In this document: piece after piece, positions 8,720 to 17,449 of the stretch | Position numbering within the stretch: the stretch's first letter is position 1 | How the letters are laid out: each line of letters opens with the position of its first letter | NCBI RefSeq assembly: GCF_009827545.1 | Contig: NZ_WTYS01000001.1 | Span: 893,772-957,771, forward strand | From: Pontixanthobacter gangjinensis | Lineage (GTDB): Bacteria > Pseudomonadota > Alphaproteobacteria > Sphingomonadales > Sphingomonadaceae | Direction: 5' to 3' | DNA: 64,000 bases | Made by a program: the position numbers and the translations under genes | The notes under the pieces: model-generated | The model's input: only the letters and a program-made list of their open reading frames with translations | Databases searched by the model: none | Told to the model about the DNA's origin: nothing

Positions 8720-9486
8720 ACCTTGCCCGGCAACAACAGGAATTCATGGCTCAGGTTCTTGAGGACGAACTGCCATTGCCCGCCGGTTGGACATCGCGCC
8801 AAGTTGCGGGAATGGACATATACCGCAACGCCTATCGTGCGCGGCTCGTCGATGCATTGCGTGATACTTACGGGCGAACAGCGAGATGGGTTGGCGAGGA
8901 CGCCTTCCGTAAGGCTGCCGCGCATCATGTGATTAGTCACCCGCCGAAAAGCTGGACGCTGGATGATGCGGGCGAGGGCTTTACCGATACGCTGGCTGAG
9001 CTCTTCGCCAATGATCCCGAGGTCGCCGAGCTTGGCTGGCTTGAATGGGCTATGCATCGCTGTTTTGTCGCAGCAGACGCGGTACCGGTCGATGCTGCCG
9101 GTTTTGGTGATGCGGCGGCGCTGTTTCAGGAGGAAGATTGGGCCAATATGCGTTTGACCTTTCTACCGGGCACGGGGCAAATTACGGTGAAGCACGACAT
9201 TGGCAAATTGTGGCGTTGTTTAGCTGCCGAAGGCGAAGCTGCGACTGACTTCACTCTGCCAAATCCGCTTCATTGTGTGGTTTGGCGCGAGGGCGTGAAA
9301 CCCGTTTTCATGCAGGTAGATGAAGCTGAGGGCCTTGCGCTTGCCGCGATGCGTGATGGCGGAACTTATGGCGAAATGTGCGAGTTGCTGATTGCTGTGC
9401 TGGGTGAGGAGCAAGCCATAACGCAGGCGGGCGCGATTCTGGGCCGCTGGCTGCATAACGGATTGATCGCCAGCCTGTCGAAATAA
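8716..9486 (+). CDS. bufC: Bufferin maturation partner BufC (DUF2063)
   Basis: A 256-residue protein with the DUF2063 N-terminal domain (RQQQEFMAQVLEDELPLPAG, then IYRNAYRARLVDALRDTYGRTARWVG), followed by a second domain of about 110 residues. DUF2063 proteins accompany MNIO enzymes and are needed to bring the precursor peptide to the enzyme. Its ATG overlaps the bufB stop (ATGA), so the two proteins are translationally coupled. No signal peptide is seen, which suits a cytoplasmic partner. Confidence 0.9.
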   Translation: MNLARQQQEFMAQVLEDELPLPAGWTSRQVAGMDIYRNAYRARLVDALRDTYGRTARWVGEDAFRKAAAHHVISHPPKSWTLDDAGEGFTDTLAELFANDPEVAELGWLEWAMHRCFVAADAVPVDAAGFGDAAALFQEEDWANMRLTFLPGTGQITVKHDIGKLWRCLAAEGEAATDFTLPNPLHCVVWREGVKPVFMQVDEAEGLALAAMRDGGTYGEMCELLIAVLGEEQAITQAGAILGRWLHNGLIASLSK

Positions 9487-9560
9487 CGGACCGAAACAGT
9501 TCGCCCGCTTGACCTTTGCCCCCGCTTGCTTCTCATTGCCGCCATAAGGGGAGACAAGTT

Positions 9561-10490
9561 TTGAATGGCACCACGATTTACGATCTACGCTTTGCCAAGC
9601 CGAGCCTGCGGATGCGGCTGGGAGAGTTTCTGATCAGCAAGCAACCCAGCGAGTTCAAAGACGCCGAAGGGCTAAAGGCGAAGGTGCCTAACCGCAAGCC
9701 GCCAGTCGATGCGCCGATGCCCGACAAATTCGAGAAGCGCTTTCAGGTGGAGCGCTGGTCTGCCGAAGGGCAGGATGTCGTCACGCTTCATCCCAAAAGC
9801 GGGAAGGGCGAATGGCATATCATTTACTTCCACGGCGGAGGTTACTTCATGCCGATGTTCAAGGAACATTGGCCAGTGGTCGCCGCATTGGTCGAAGCAA
9901 CCGGAGCAAGTATTTCGGTGCCGCTGTATGATGTCATTCCCGAGCATGATTACCATCCGGCCAATAGACAGGCCGAGGCAGTCTATGAGAAAGTCAAAGC
10001 CGAGTGGGGCGACGAGCGGATTGCGTTGAGCGGTGATAGCGCGGGCGGCAATATGGCGCTGTCGCTCGCAATTCAGCGGCGCGATGCGGGTAAGTCTCTA
10101 CCCGCTCGGCTGATCCCTTTTGCGCCGTGGCTGGATATGGCTCTGAAGGATGAAGCGGCGCGCACAGTCGAACCCAAAGATGTATTACTCGATGTCGATA
10201 GCATTCGCTTGCTGGGCGGATGGTGGGCTGGCGATCGCGGGGTCGATCATCCGCATGCAAGTCCGCTTTATGCCGATTTAGCCGGCTTGCCGCCGATCGC
10301 GATTTTCCAGGGGCGGCATGATGTGTTTGTAGTTGATAGCCGAACATTCACCGCGAAAGCGCGCGCGGCTGGCGTGCCGATCAAGCTTTACGAATATGAG
10401 GGCGGCCCGCATGTCTACATGGCACTTACTTTCACCCGCGAGGCTAAAGACACCTTCCGGTTGGTGAGGGAATTCCTCGACAATGGCTAA
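9561..10490 (+). CDS. Alpha/beta hydrolase, HSL-type esterase
   Basis: A 309-residue esterase of the hormone-sensitive-lipase family. It has the oxyanion motif FHGGGY, the nucleophile elbow GDSAGG, and later FQGRHDVFV and GGPHVYM, which supply the catalytic Asp and His. A TTG start at 9561 is proposed, with AAGGGGAG ending 7 bases before it; no ATG fits the N-terminal end. It likely hydrolyses short or medium acyl esters in the cytoplasm. It follows bufC by 74 bases and converges with the SDR gene, so it is probably independent of the bufferin operon. Confidence 0.85.
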   Translation: MNGTTIYDLRFAKPSLRMRLGEFLISKQPSEFKDAEGLKAKVPNRKPPVDAPMPDKFEKRFQVERWSAEGQDVVTLHPKSGKGEWHIIYFHGGGYFMPMFKEHWPVVAALVEATGASISVPLYDVIPEHDYHPANRQAEAVYEKVKAEWGDERIALSGDSAGGNMALSLAIQRRDAGKSLPARLIPFAPWLDMALKDEAARTVEPKDVLLDVDSIRLLGGWWAGDRGVDHPHASPLYADLAGLPPIAIFQGRHDVFVVDSRTFTAKARAAGVPIKLYEYEGGPHVYMALTFTREAKDTFRLVREFLDNG

Positions 10491-10508
10491 GTAGCTGGGA
10501 GAGGAGCG

Positions 10509-11462
10509 TCAGAAAGTGAAGCTCTCCCCAACCATCTTCTCGGACAACGCCCAAAGTTTTTCAGCCTTTGCCGGGTCGAGCGCATAAGAACGCACCCCGC
10601 CTTGTGCGCTCTCATCATCTATTTCTGCAACATGGCAATCTTCGAGGTAAACCCCTCCTTGGCCTGCCAATTCAGCAGCGGTTGCCGCGAAGCAGGTGGT
10701 CGCTGCGCCTTCCGGAATCGATTTCATTTTTGGGCCATCGCCATCTTCCGATTTGAACCTAGACATCATCCATTTCATGTCATCTTCGGTCATATGACGG
10801 CCAAGATTGGTTCTGATGCCGCCTGGATGCAGCGCGTAGGCATGGATGCCATGCTGCGCAACGCGGCTCTCCAAACCCACGGTAAACTGGATATTGGCCG
10901 TCTTTGACTGGCCGTAAGCAGGCCACTTTTTATATTCGCGATTGTCGTAATTCGGATCATCATGATCGACTTCGTCCATATGGTGCCCGCGGCTGGACAA
11001 GTTTATGATGCGCGGGTCTGTGCCATTCATAACCAGCGGCATCAGCAAATTGGTCAGCAGGAAATGGCCGATATGGTTGGTGCCGAATTGCATTTCGAAG
11101 CCATCGGCGGTTTCGGCATAGGGGCAGGCCATCACACCCGCATTGTTGATCAGCAAATCAATCCGGTCGAACCGCTCGCTCGCTTCTTGGGCGCAGGCGC
11201 GCACACTGCCGAGTGAAGCCAGATCGCACAGGATTGTCTCGACCAACTCGCTGCCGCTTTCGGATTTAATTGTTGTGGCCGCTTGATCCAGCTTTGCCTG
11301 ATCGCGCGCAGCGATAATTACATGACCGCCTTTGGCTGCCATGGCCCGGGCAGTTTCCTGGCCAAGGCCCGATGCGCCGCCGGTGATGAAGATGATCTTG
11401 CCAGTCAGGTCTTTACCCTCAAGCACTTCATCTGCTGTGCTGGTCACTCCGAAATGACTCAT
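10509..11462 (-). CDS. Short-chain dehydrogenase/reductase, WWOX/retinol dehydrogenase-like
   Basis: A classical-to-long SDR of 317 residues. The cofactor motif is IFITGGASGLGQETA, followed by NNAGVMACPY and the catalytic YGQSK with an upstream INLSSRGH serine. The subgroup resembles WW-domain-oxidoreductase and retinol-dehydrogenase-like enzymes, with NADP-type basic residues after strand 2 (AARDQAK). ATG 11462 (MSHFGVT) is chosen because GGGGAAG precedes it. It lies 11 bases after the GNAT gene on the same strand. The substrate is unknown. Confidence 0.85.
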   Translation of the reverse strand: MSHFGVTSTADEVLEGKDLTGKIIFITGGASGLGQETARAMAAKGGHVIIAARDQAKLDQAATTIKSESGSELVETILCDLASLGSVRACAQEASERFDRIDLLINNAGVMACPYAETADGFEMQFGTNHIGHFLLTNLLMPLVMNGTDPRIINLSSRGHHMDEVDHDDPNYDNREYKKWPAYGQSKTANIQFTVGLESRVAQHGIHAYALHPGGIRTNLGRHMTEDDMKWMMSRFKSEDGDGPKMKSIPEGAATTCFAATAAELAGQGGVYLEDCHVAEIDDESAQGGVRSYALDPAKAEKLWALSEKMVGESFTF

Positions 11463-11473
11463 AATTCTTCCCC

Positions 11474-11992
11474 TCAATCAAGCCGCAATTCGTAAAGGAA
11501 TTCCGCGTCGCGCTGTTCGCCCACCCAGAAACCGATGTCTGCGATCTTGGTGAAACCATAGCGCTGGTAAAATCGCTGTGCACCGTAATTCTCGCTATAG
11601 ACAGACAGCTGCATTGCATCGGCGCCCAGTTCGCGTGCCTCTGCCAAAGCCCAATCCATCAGTGCTGCGCCAATGCCTTGGCCGGTTCGGCCTGGTGCGG
11701 TGTACAATTGGTTCAGCGCCATTGGCCGCACTGCATCCGAATGTTCGGCATAGGCGCTGCGTTTTGCGATCTTGCAATATCCTGCAAGACCCTCTGCATC
11801 CTCAGCCAAGCGGTAAACAAGATTGGGATGCGCGAGATCCCCGCCGACACCTTCTAGCGAATAGGCTTGCTCAAGAAACGCGGCGAGATCCGACGGCTTG
11901 TAGAGGTGTTCGAAAGCGGCGAGGAAGCTGTCACGACCAAGCGCGGCCAGCGCGGTTACATCGTCCAAAGAAGCGGGGCGCAGGATCATCAT
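11474..11992 (-). CDS. GNAT family N-acetyltransferase
   Basis: A 172-residue acetyltransferase. The acetyl-CoA binding motif A appears as LYTAPGRTGQGIGAALMDWAL near residue 105, followed by NYGAQRFYQRYGF (motif B), a common GNAT end. Two ATGs start the frame (11992 and 11989) and cannot be separated. It is upstream of the SDR gene with an 11-base gap, so the two may form a transcript. The acceptor substrate is not predictable. Confidence 0.85.
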   Translation of the reverse strand: MMILRPASLDDVTALAALGRDSFLAAFEHLYKPSDLAAFLEQAYSLEGVGGDLAHPNLVYRLAEDAEGLAGYCKIAKRSAYAEHSDAVRPMALNQLYTAPGRTGQGIGAALMDWALAEARELGADAMQLSVYSENYGAQRFYQRYGFTKIADIGFWVGEQRDAEFLYELRLD

Positions 11993-12033
11993 CCCACGCC
12001 CCTAACTTTATTCAGCCTTCGATTGAAGGGTGT

Positions 12034-13254
12034 TTACTTGGCTTTTGGAGCAGCCTTAGGAGCAGCAGCTTTCGCCGCAGGCTTCTTGGCTGGTGTATCA
12101 CCGTCCATTTGTTCCAGCTTCTTGGCCGCCCAGTCGCGTCCGCCAAGGCCGAAGGCCAAGGATGCTGCGACAGAACCACCAATCACCAAAGCGCCAAACG
12201 CCATGTCGACGATTTCTTCACCGACGCCCATGAAGCGAAGGCCCATGAAGGTGAACAACAAGATGGTGGCATACCGAACAATGCTTCCCGCCGTGCTGCC
12301 TTCGCTGGCACCAGCAACAATCTTGGCCATCAGATTGGCAATCAGGAAGCCGACACCGATGACAACCGCACCGAACATAACGCTAGCGCCAAGTTCAAGG
12401 ATCTGGTCGAGGATTGCGGTAAGTTCAGGGAAGCCGAGCAATCTTGTTGCTGCGATTGCAAAGAACAGGACGATCGCAATTTGCACAATCCGTGCAATCA
12501 CGCTCGATGCTTTTGTAGAAGCTGGCAGCAGGCCAACAGCTTCAATCGAACGGTCGACGCCGAGACCCGAGAGCAAATCTTCGATAATGCTCACTACGAA
12601 GCGGCTGATGACAAAGCCTAAGCCGAGCAGAACGCCAGCGAGAATGACGTTCGGAACAGCGGCCAATACCAAGGTCAGCATAGTCGTTGCAGGACCAGAA
12701 ATTGCCGCAATGTTGAGCACGCCCAATGCGCCGATAACCACCGGAATGGCAATGAAGATATAGACGATCGTTCCGATTGTCTTGCTGATTGCGTTGTTAC
12801 CGGTGACGTTTTCCACGCCGCCTTTGTTCGCCCACTTGTCCAAATCAATCGTTTGCATGGCCGTTGTCGCGATGTCGCGCATGATGCCTGCAATCATCAG
12901 GCCCACAAATAACAGGAGACCCGCGCCAATCAGATTGGGAATCACGTCCATGATGTTGTTCAGCAAGCTATCAATTGGCCCTGCAACCGCGTTCAATTCT
13001 AGAACCTGCAGGATGCCCAGCAAGCCGAACAGCCAAATGAACAATGAAACGATTTTGCCGAGCGAGGAGCCGACGGAATCGCCGCCAGATGTGTCACGCT
13101 GCAACAACGTCACGTTGTCGACCAGCTTGGCGAATGCCCATTTGGCTGCCTTTGCCAGAACCCACGTTACGATAAGAATGGCCAGCGCCATTGCCGCTTT
13201 TTCCAAGAGCTGCATCGCAAGCTCCTGGTCAAATTGATAATTACCCAATGTCAT
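12034..13254 (-). CDS. Mechanosensitive-channel-like protein with conserved TM-helix repeats
   Basis: A 406-residue inner-membrane protein built of repeated long helices of the conserved TM-helix family, related to the pore region of small-conductance mechanosensitive channels. Two internal repeats are seen: IPNLIGAGLLLFVGLMIAG and VPNVILAGVLLGLGFVISR. There is no typical MscS beta domain. The C-terminus is a short Ala/Lys/Pro tail (PAKKPAAKAAAPKAAP). A role in osmotic adaptation is the family guess only. It stands alone on the minus strand. Confidence 0.75.
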   Translation of the reverse strand: MTLGNYQFDQELAMQLLEKAAMALAILIVTWVLAKAAKWAFAKLVDNVTLLQRDTSGGDSVGSSLGKIVSLFIWLFGLLGILQVLELNAVAGPIDSLLNNIMDVIPNLIGAGLLLFVGLMIAGIMRDIATTAMQTIDLDKWANKGGVENVTGNNAISKTIGTIVYIFIAIPVVIGALGVLNIAAISGPATTMLTLVLAAVPNVILAGVLLGLGFVISRFVVSIIEDLLSGLGVDRSIEAVGLLPASTKASSVIARIVQIAIVLFFAIAATRLLGFPELTAILDQILELGASVMFGAVVIGVGFLIANLMAKIVAGASEGSTAGSIVRYATILLFTFMGLRFMGVGEEIVDMAFGALVIGGSVAASLAFGLGGRDWAAKKLEQMDGDTPAKKPAAKAAAPKAAPKAK

Positions 13255-13375
13255 GATTTAAGAGCCCCTTAAAATTGTCGTTGAATCTCTATAGCATATA
13301 CTAAAGCAGAACCGAAGGGCCGCACCGGCAAGATGCTGCGGTAATTTGTAAAATCTTTAACTGGAGCGCTTCATT

Positions 13376-14500
13376 ATGACTAACTCAAGTATCGGGACCA
13401 ATCTCACGGGGCTGGCTGCGTTGGTGTTGTGCCTGCTCCCGCATAGCGTATCTGCGCATGATCAGGCCGCCGACATCGAAGACAATGCCACGTGGTCTAT
13501 CGCAATTCATGGCGGAGCGGGAACGATGGACCGTGACAAAATGACAATGGAGCAGCAGGTTGATTACAAGGCGGCGCTGCAGGCCGCGCTCGATGCGGGC
13601 ACAGAAGTTTTACGCAATGGCGGCACCGCTATGGATGCGGTGAAAGCGGCGATTGTCCCGATGGAGGATGATCCGAAATTCAACGCTGGTCGTGGCGCGG
13701 TATTCACATGGGAAGGGGCTAACGAACTGGATGCCGCTTTGATGGATGGTGCGACGCGCAAGGCGGGCGCGGTGGCTGGTGTCAAAGCCATCAAGAATCC
13801 GATCCTGCTGGCTGATGCGGTTATGCAGGATGGCCGGCACGTGTTTTTAAGTGGTGCCGGTGCCGAGGAGTTTGCAGCGGGGGCAGGTCTTGAAACCGCA
13901 GGGCCTGAATGGTTCGCGACCGATGCGCGCCGCGAGGCGATCGAACGGATGAAAGCCGAGCAATTAAGCGCGGTCGATGTCGATTACAAATTCGGCACTG
14001 TCGGCGCGGTGGTGATGGACCAATATGGCAATCTGGCGGCGGGAACATCGACCGGCGGGCTGACTGGCAAACGTTGGGGCCGGATTGGCGATGTGCCGGT
14101 AATCGGCGCAGGCACATATGCCGACAACCGATCTTGTGCGGTTTCAGCTACGGGCGCTGGCGAATATTTCATCCGGGTTGGCGTGGCGCAGGAAATCTGC
14201 ACACGGCTGCGCTATCGCTTTGCTGCGGAGATCGAAGCGGCGCAGGCTAGCGTTCCGCTCGATACGGAGGGCTTCCCCACTTATGTCGTGCATGGCAGTG
14301 AGTTTGGCTTGAGCGAAGGTCAGGTCCGCGAAGAAGTCGATGCGGTGATGGACGAGGTCAAGGAGCTTGGCGGGACCGGGGGTGTTATTGTGGTGACGCC
14401 TGAAGGGCATGCGGTGTTCAGCTTTAACACATCAGGCATGTATCGCGGACGCGCAACCAGCAGCGGGATGAACGAAGTGGCGATCTTTACAGGCGAATAG
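13376..14500 (+). CDS. Isoaspartyl peptidase / L-asparaginase (Ntn hydrolase)
   Basis: A 374-residue plant-type (type III) asparaginase precursor. A signal peptide (LTGLAALVLCLLPHSVSAHD) indicates export. The mature enzyme begins with WSIAIHGGAGTMD and contains NAGRGAVFTW and DAALMDGATR. The autocleavage site is FGTVGAVVMD, where the threonine becomes the nucleophile, followed by NLAAGTSTGGLTGKRWGRIGDVPVIGAGTY. It cleaves isoaspartyl dipeptides and asparagine. It converges with the beta-lactamase gene, the two stops being only 6 bases apart. Confidence 0.92.
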   Translation: MTNSSIGTNLTGLAALVLCLLPHSVSAHDQAADIEDNATWSIAIHGGAGTMDRDKMTMEQQVDYKAALQAALDAGTEVLRNGGTAMDAVKAAIVPMEDDPKFNAGRGAVFTWEGANELDAALMDGATRKAGAVAGVKAIKNPILLADAVMQDGRHVFLSGAGAEEFAAGAGLETAGPEWFATDARREAIERMKAEQLSAVDVDYKFGTVGAVVMDQYGNLAAGTSTGGLTGKRWGRIGDVPVIGAGTYADNRSCAVSATGAGEYFIRVGVAQEICTRLRYRFAAEIEAAQASVPLDTEGFPTYVVHGSEFGLSEGQVREEVDAVMDEVKELGGTGGVIVVTPEGHAVFSFNTSGMYRGRATSSGMNEVAIFTGE

Positions 14501-14506
14501 CTTGGT

Positions 14507-15418
14507 TTACGCCTTTGGAGCCATTCGTGTCGCGAGAGCGCCAACCGAAGCAAGAACCGCTTCGGATTCTGGCTCCACCCGCTCATGCACTGCTGTCAGC
14601 CGTAGATAGGTTGCGATGACCAGCGGGGCGCCCTCAGGCGGCTCCGCAAATGCTAGGTCGACATAGAAACTGCCCATGCCGGGGGCAAAGGCGGTGCCGG
14701 TCTTGTCGCCTGCTTTCCAGCTGGCAGGAATGCCGGCCCGAATGCGCTTCGTGCCTGTGCTGGTTTCGGTCATCCAGCCACGCAAAGTCTGCTGCATATC
14801 GCTGGGCAGAGTCGCGCCGTATAATATTGTCCGCACAGTATTTGCCATCGCCCTCGGGGTGGTCGTATCGCGAACTTCACCTGGCGGGACGAAATTAAGC
14901 GCAGTTTCATAACGGTCCAATCGGCTGATCTCATCTCCAACCGAACGCCAGAACGCGGTGACCGCTTCTGGCCCTCCGAACTGTCGCATAAGAATATTGG
15001 CGGCGGCGTTGTCGCTGGTGGTCAAGGTTGTTTTGGCGAGATCAGCGATCGTCATCATCTGACCGACCCGTTCTTTGGTCACCGGCGAATAAGAGACAAT
15101 ATCCTCCGCCGTGATTGGCAGCAGGGTGTCGAAAGCGTCACCGCCATTTGCGCTGCGCTGCATCGCAAGTGCAGCCAACGATAGTTTGAATGAAGAACAA
15201 TGCGCGAAACGCTCATCCAGACGGTTGCCAAGAATTTTGCCAGATCCGGTATCGAGAATTGCTGCGCCCAGCGCCCCGCCGCTCGCCGCTTCGATGATCC
15301 GAAGGTGCGCGGATAGCCTGCCTGGCAGGCTGGTATCCATTGGCACGCATCCAGTTGCGATGGTGGACGCCAACAGCGCCGACCCGCTGGCGAGCATCGT
15401 GCGGCGGTCAAATGTCAC
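14507..15418 (-). CDS. Class A beta-lactamase
   Basis: A serine beta-lactamase with all class A motifs: SSFK (catalytic Ser and Lys), TSDNAAAN (SDN loop), ETALN (Glu of the omega loop) and DKTGT (KTG). The start is taken as GTG 15418, with GGAG 8 bases upstream; ATG 15436 is the longer alternative. The N-terminus TFDRRTMLASGSALLAS has a twin-arginine pattern and ends ATGC, a weak lipobox, so Tat export and lipid anchoring are possible. It is probably an intrinsic chromosomal enzyme: there is no mobile element nearby and base composition matches its neighbours. Confidence 0.92.
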   Translation of the reverse strand: MTFDRRTMLASGSALLASTIATGCVPMDTSLPGRLSAHLRIIEAASGGALGAAILDTGSGKILGNRLDERFAHCSSFKLSLAALAMQRSANGGDAFDTLLPITAEDIVSYSPVTKERVGQMMTIADLAKTTLTTSDNAAANILMRQFGGPEAVTAFWRSVGDEISRLDRYETALNFVPPGEVRDTTTPRAMANTVRTILYGATLPSDMQQTLRGWMTETSTGTKRIRAGIPASWKAGDKTGTAFAPGMGSFYVDLAFAEPPEGAPLVIATYLRLTAVHERVEPESEAVLASVGALATRMAPKA

Positions 15419-15455
15419 AGGCTTCTCTCCATGCATATAGACTGGACCGTTTCGG

Positions 15456-16376
15456 TCACGAGAACTTGTCCAGCTTGCGCTTGCCGAACCGCATATCGCT
15501 TTCCAGCCTGGCTCTCAGTTGGCCGTAAAAGCTTTCGAGGAAAGCCCGTTCATCTCCAGCGCCGGGGTTCCAGCCGATTTTGGTGCAAATGGTTTCGGCA
15601 ACCGCCTCGATTGCCTGCGGTCTGCCATCGCGCAATACGCGTTCCAGAGTCTGCAATTCATATTCGCCATAGACCGACAGCTCTTCGTCACCAAATCGGT
15701 ATTGTGCGCCAGTGACATTGCTGGTGCCTGCCCCGACTGCTCCTTCGCTCGATAGCGTGGTCGCAAGCTTTTGCTCTGGTGCTTCGAGCACCCATGTACC
15801 CGCAATCAAATCGCCCGCCCGCATCGAATCCTTGTTGAAGAACGGGAACAGCAGGAAAACCAAGAACCACAGGAATGCGGCCCAACCCGCTGCGCCTCCC
15901 CCGCCGAATGGCGCGGACAGAAGCATCACCAGCGGCAGGAACAATTCGATATCGCGCAGCAGATTGCGCGCGACAATCGCCTCTGGCACGAGCCGCCCGC
16001 CGTCACGCGAAGCCACGCGCACACCGACAATCCGTTTGCCGGGTGTCGCGCCGCGCGGGCCCATTTCGAAAAACATGAAATAGCCGTTCCACGCGATGAA
16101 CCACATCAGCGACCACAATACGAATATGAACTCCGTTGCGCCGGGCAATTTTTCGTCCACCGCGCCATTTAGGCTGCCAAAGCCGATAAACATCATCATG
16201 ACCGTCAGCGATACTGTGCTGACCATCAAAATGAGGAAATCGAGCATCAAAGCGCCTGCCCGTGCCCCGCGAGAAGCGATGGTAAGTGGCAAGGCGACAC
16301 CTTCAGGTGTTACCAAAATCCGTTGCCGCTTTGCCCGCCGGTCGCGAATTTGTGCTGGCATTGCCGGGCCGCTCAT
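15456..16376 (-). CDS. RDD family membrane protein
   Basis: A 306-residue protein with an N-terminal RDD domain: GARAGALMLDFLILMVS, then GPRGATPGKRIVGVRVASRDGG, two of its typical Arg/Asp signatures. Four or so membrane helices are seen between residues 45 and 185, then a soluble C-terminal third. Its ATG overlaps the SpoIIM-like gene stop (ATGA). It is the last gene of the six-gene MoxR operon. RDD proteins often sit in such clusters, but their job is not defined. Confidence 0.85.
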   Translation of the reverse strand: MSGPAMPAQIRDRRAKRQRILVTPEGVALPLTIASRGARAGALMLDFLILMVSTVSLTVMMMFIGFGSLNGAVDEKLPGATEFIFVLWSLMWFIAWNGYFMFFEMGPRGATPGKRIVGVRVASRDGGRLVPEAIVARNLLRDIELFLPLVMLLSAPFGGGGAAGWAAFLWFLVFLLFPFFNKDSMRAGDLIAGTWVLEAPEQKLATTLSSEGAVGAGTSNVTGAQYRFGDEELSVYGEYELQTLERVLRDGRPQAIEAVAETICTKIGWNPGAGDERAFLESFYGQLRARLESDMRFGKRKLDKFS

Positions 16377-17449
16377 AACGCTGCCTCATCAATCTTTGGA
16401 TATTTGCCTCGCCGGCCAAAACCGAAGAAATAGGCTAACCAGAATATCAGCATAAAGGTGCCGATAATCGCGCGCGCTTCGGTTCCAGCCAATTGGCGCG
16501 GGAAGGCTTCAAGCAATGCAGCAAAGATCAGCATTGTGACCACGCCGACCATGACTTGCGCCGCACGCTGTCCGCTTTCCGCCGCCGATGCGAGGATCGA
16601 TTTTTGACCGGGAAACGCCATTTTTCTGCCGATATGGAGGCCTGCCGCCCCGGCCAGCAAGATCGCAAACAACTCTGTCGTTCCATGCACGCTGAGCCAT
16701 GCGATAAATTCCCACGTCAAATCCTGGCTGGAATACAGCCACAACATTGCGCCAAGCACCGCCATATTGTGAACCAGCAACATCAGCGACGGGATGCCGA
16801 ATGCAAATCCAAGCGCGAACGCAAGGATAGAAACGCCCGCATTGTTAGCGAAAAGCTGCGCGGCGAAAGCGGACATGCCCTGTGCGCTGTCTTCGACCTT
16901 CAGGGTCTCAAGCAAGACCTCGCGGCTGGCACCTGGAACTCTGGAATCAGTGAATTGTCCCGGCACCAGCGCATAATACCATTCAACATTGCGCGAAACG
17001 AGCAGCCATCCGGTAACCGTCCCTGCGACCATCACAAACAAAGCGACGCAGATATCCAGCCAGATTGCCTGAATCGACCGGCTCAGTTGCCCGCCCAAAA
17101 ATTTGCGCATCCACGCCATCAGCCCAAGGCGCGGGCCATAGACTTGGAACCAAGCGCGCTGGACCAACGATTCAAGATAGGCCAGCGTTGATGCATCCAG
17201 CGATGTCTCGCGTGCGACAGCGAGGCTGGATGCAGCCATTCGGTAGAGCGTAGGCAGGGCAAGCACATCATCGTCTGACAATTTGCGCAAGCGGCCCTTT
17301 TCAAGCTCTTTCAAAATGTTCTCAAGCCGTTGCCATTCGCCCTCGCGCTTCAGCCGGAACCGGTCCGATCGCAAGGCCGCAGCTTCAATATCGGGTGCAG
17401 CCTTGATCTCGGCGGAGCGGCTGAACATGGCAATTGACGGGGCCCTCAT
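16373..17449 (-). CDS. SpoIIM-like membrane protein
   Basis: A 358-residue protein with a soluble N-terminal part and a C-terminal membrane domain of the stage II sporulation protein M family. This includes the long extracellular loop and FIAWLSVHGTTELFAILLAGAAGLHIG, a typical signature. The start at 17449 overlaps the DUF58 gene stop as ATGA, which decides it over longer in-frame starts. The organism is not expected to sporulate; in Gram-negatives this family accompanies MoxR/DUF58 clusters and is thought to act in envelope assembly. Confidence 0.85.
   Translation of the reverse strand: MRAPSIAMFSRSAEIKAAPDIEAAALRSDRFRLKREGEWQRLENILKELEKGRLRKLSDDDVLALPTLYRMAASSLAVARETSLDASTLAYLESLVQRAWFQVYGPRLGLMAWMRKFLGGQLSRSIQAIWLDICVALFVMVAGTVTGWLLVSRNVEWYYALVPGQFTDSRVPGASREVLLETLKVEDSAQGMSAFAAQLFANNAGVSILAFALGFAFGIPSLMLLVHNMAVLGAMLWLYSSQDLTWEFIAWLSVHGTTELFAILLAGAAGLHIGRKMAFPGQKSILASAAESGQRAAQVMVGVVTMLIFAALLEAFPRQLAGTEARAIIGTFMLIFWLAYFFGFGRRGKYPKIDEAAL

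Noticed and set aside
11578-12763. Two overlapping plus-strand open frames of about 300-350 codons
   Set aside because: They are antisense to the GNAT gene and the TM-helix channel-like gene, both of which have clear family patterns.
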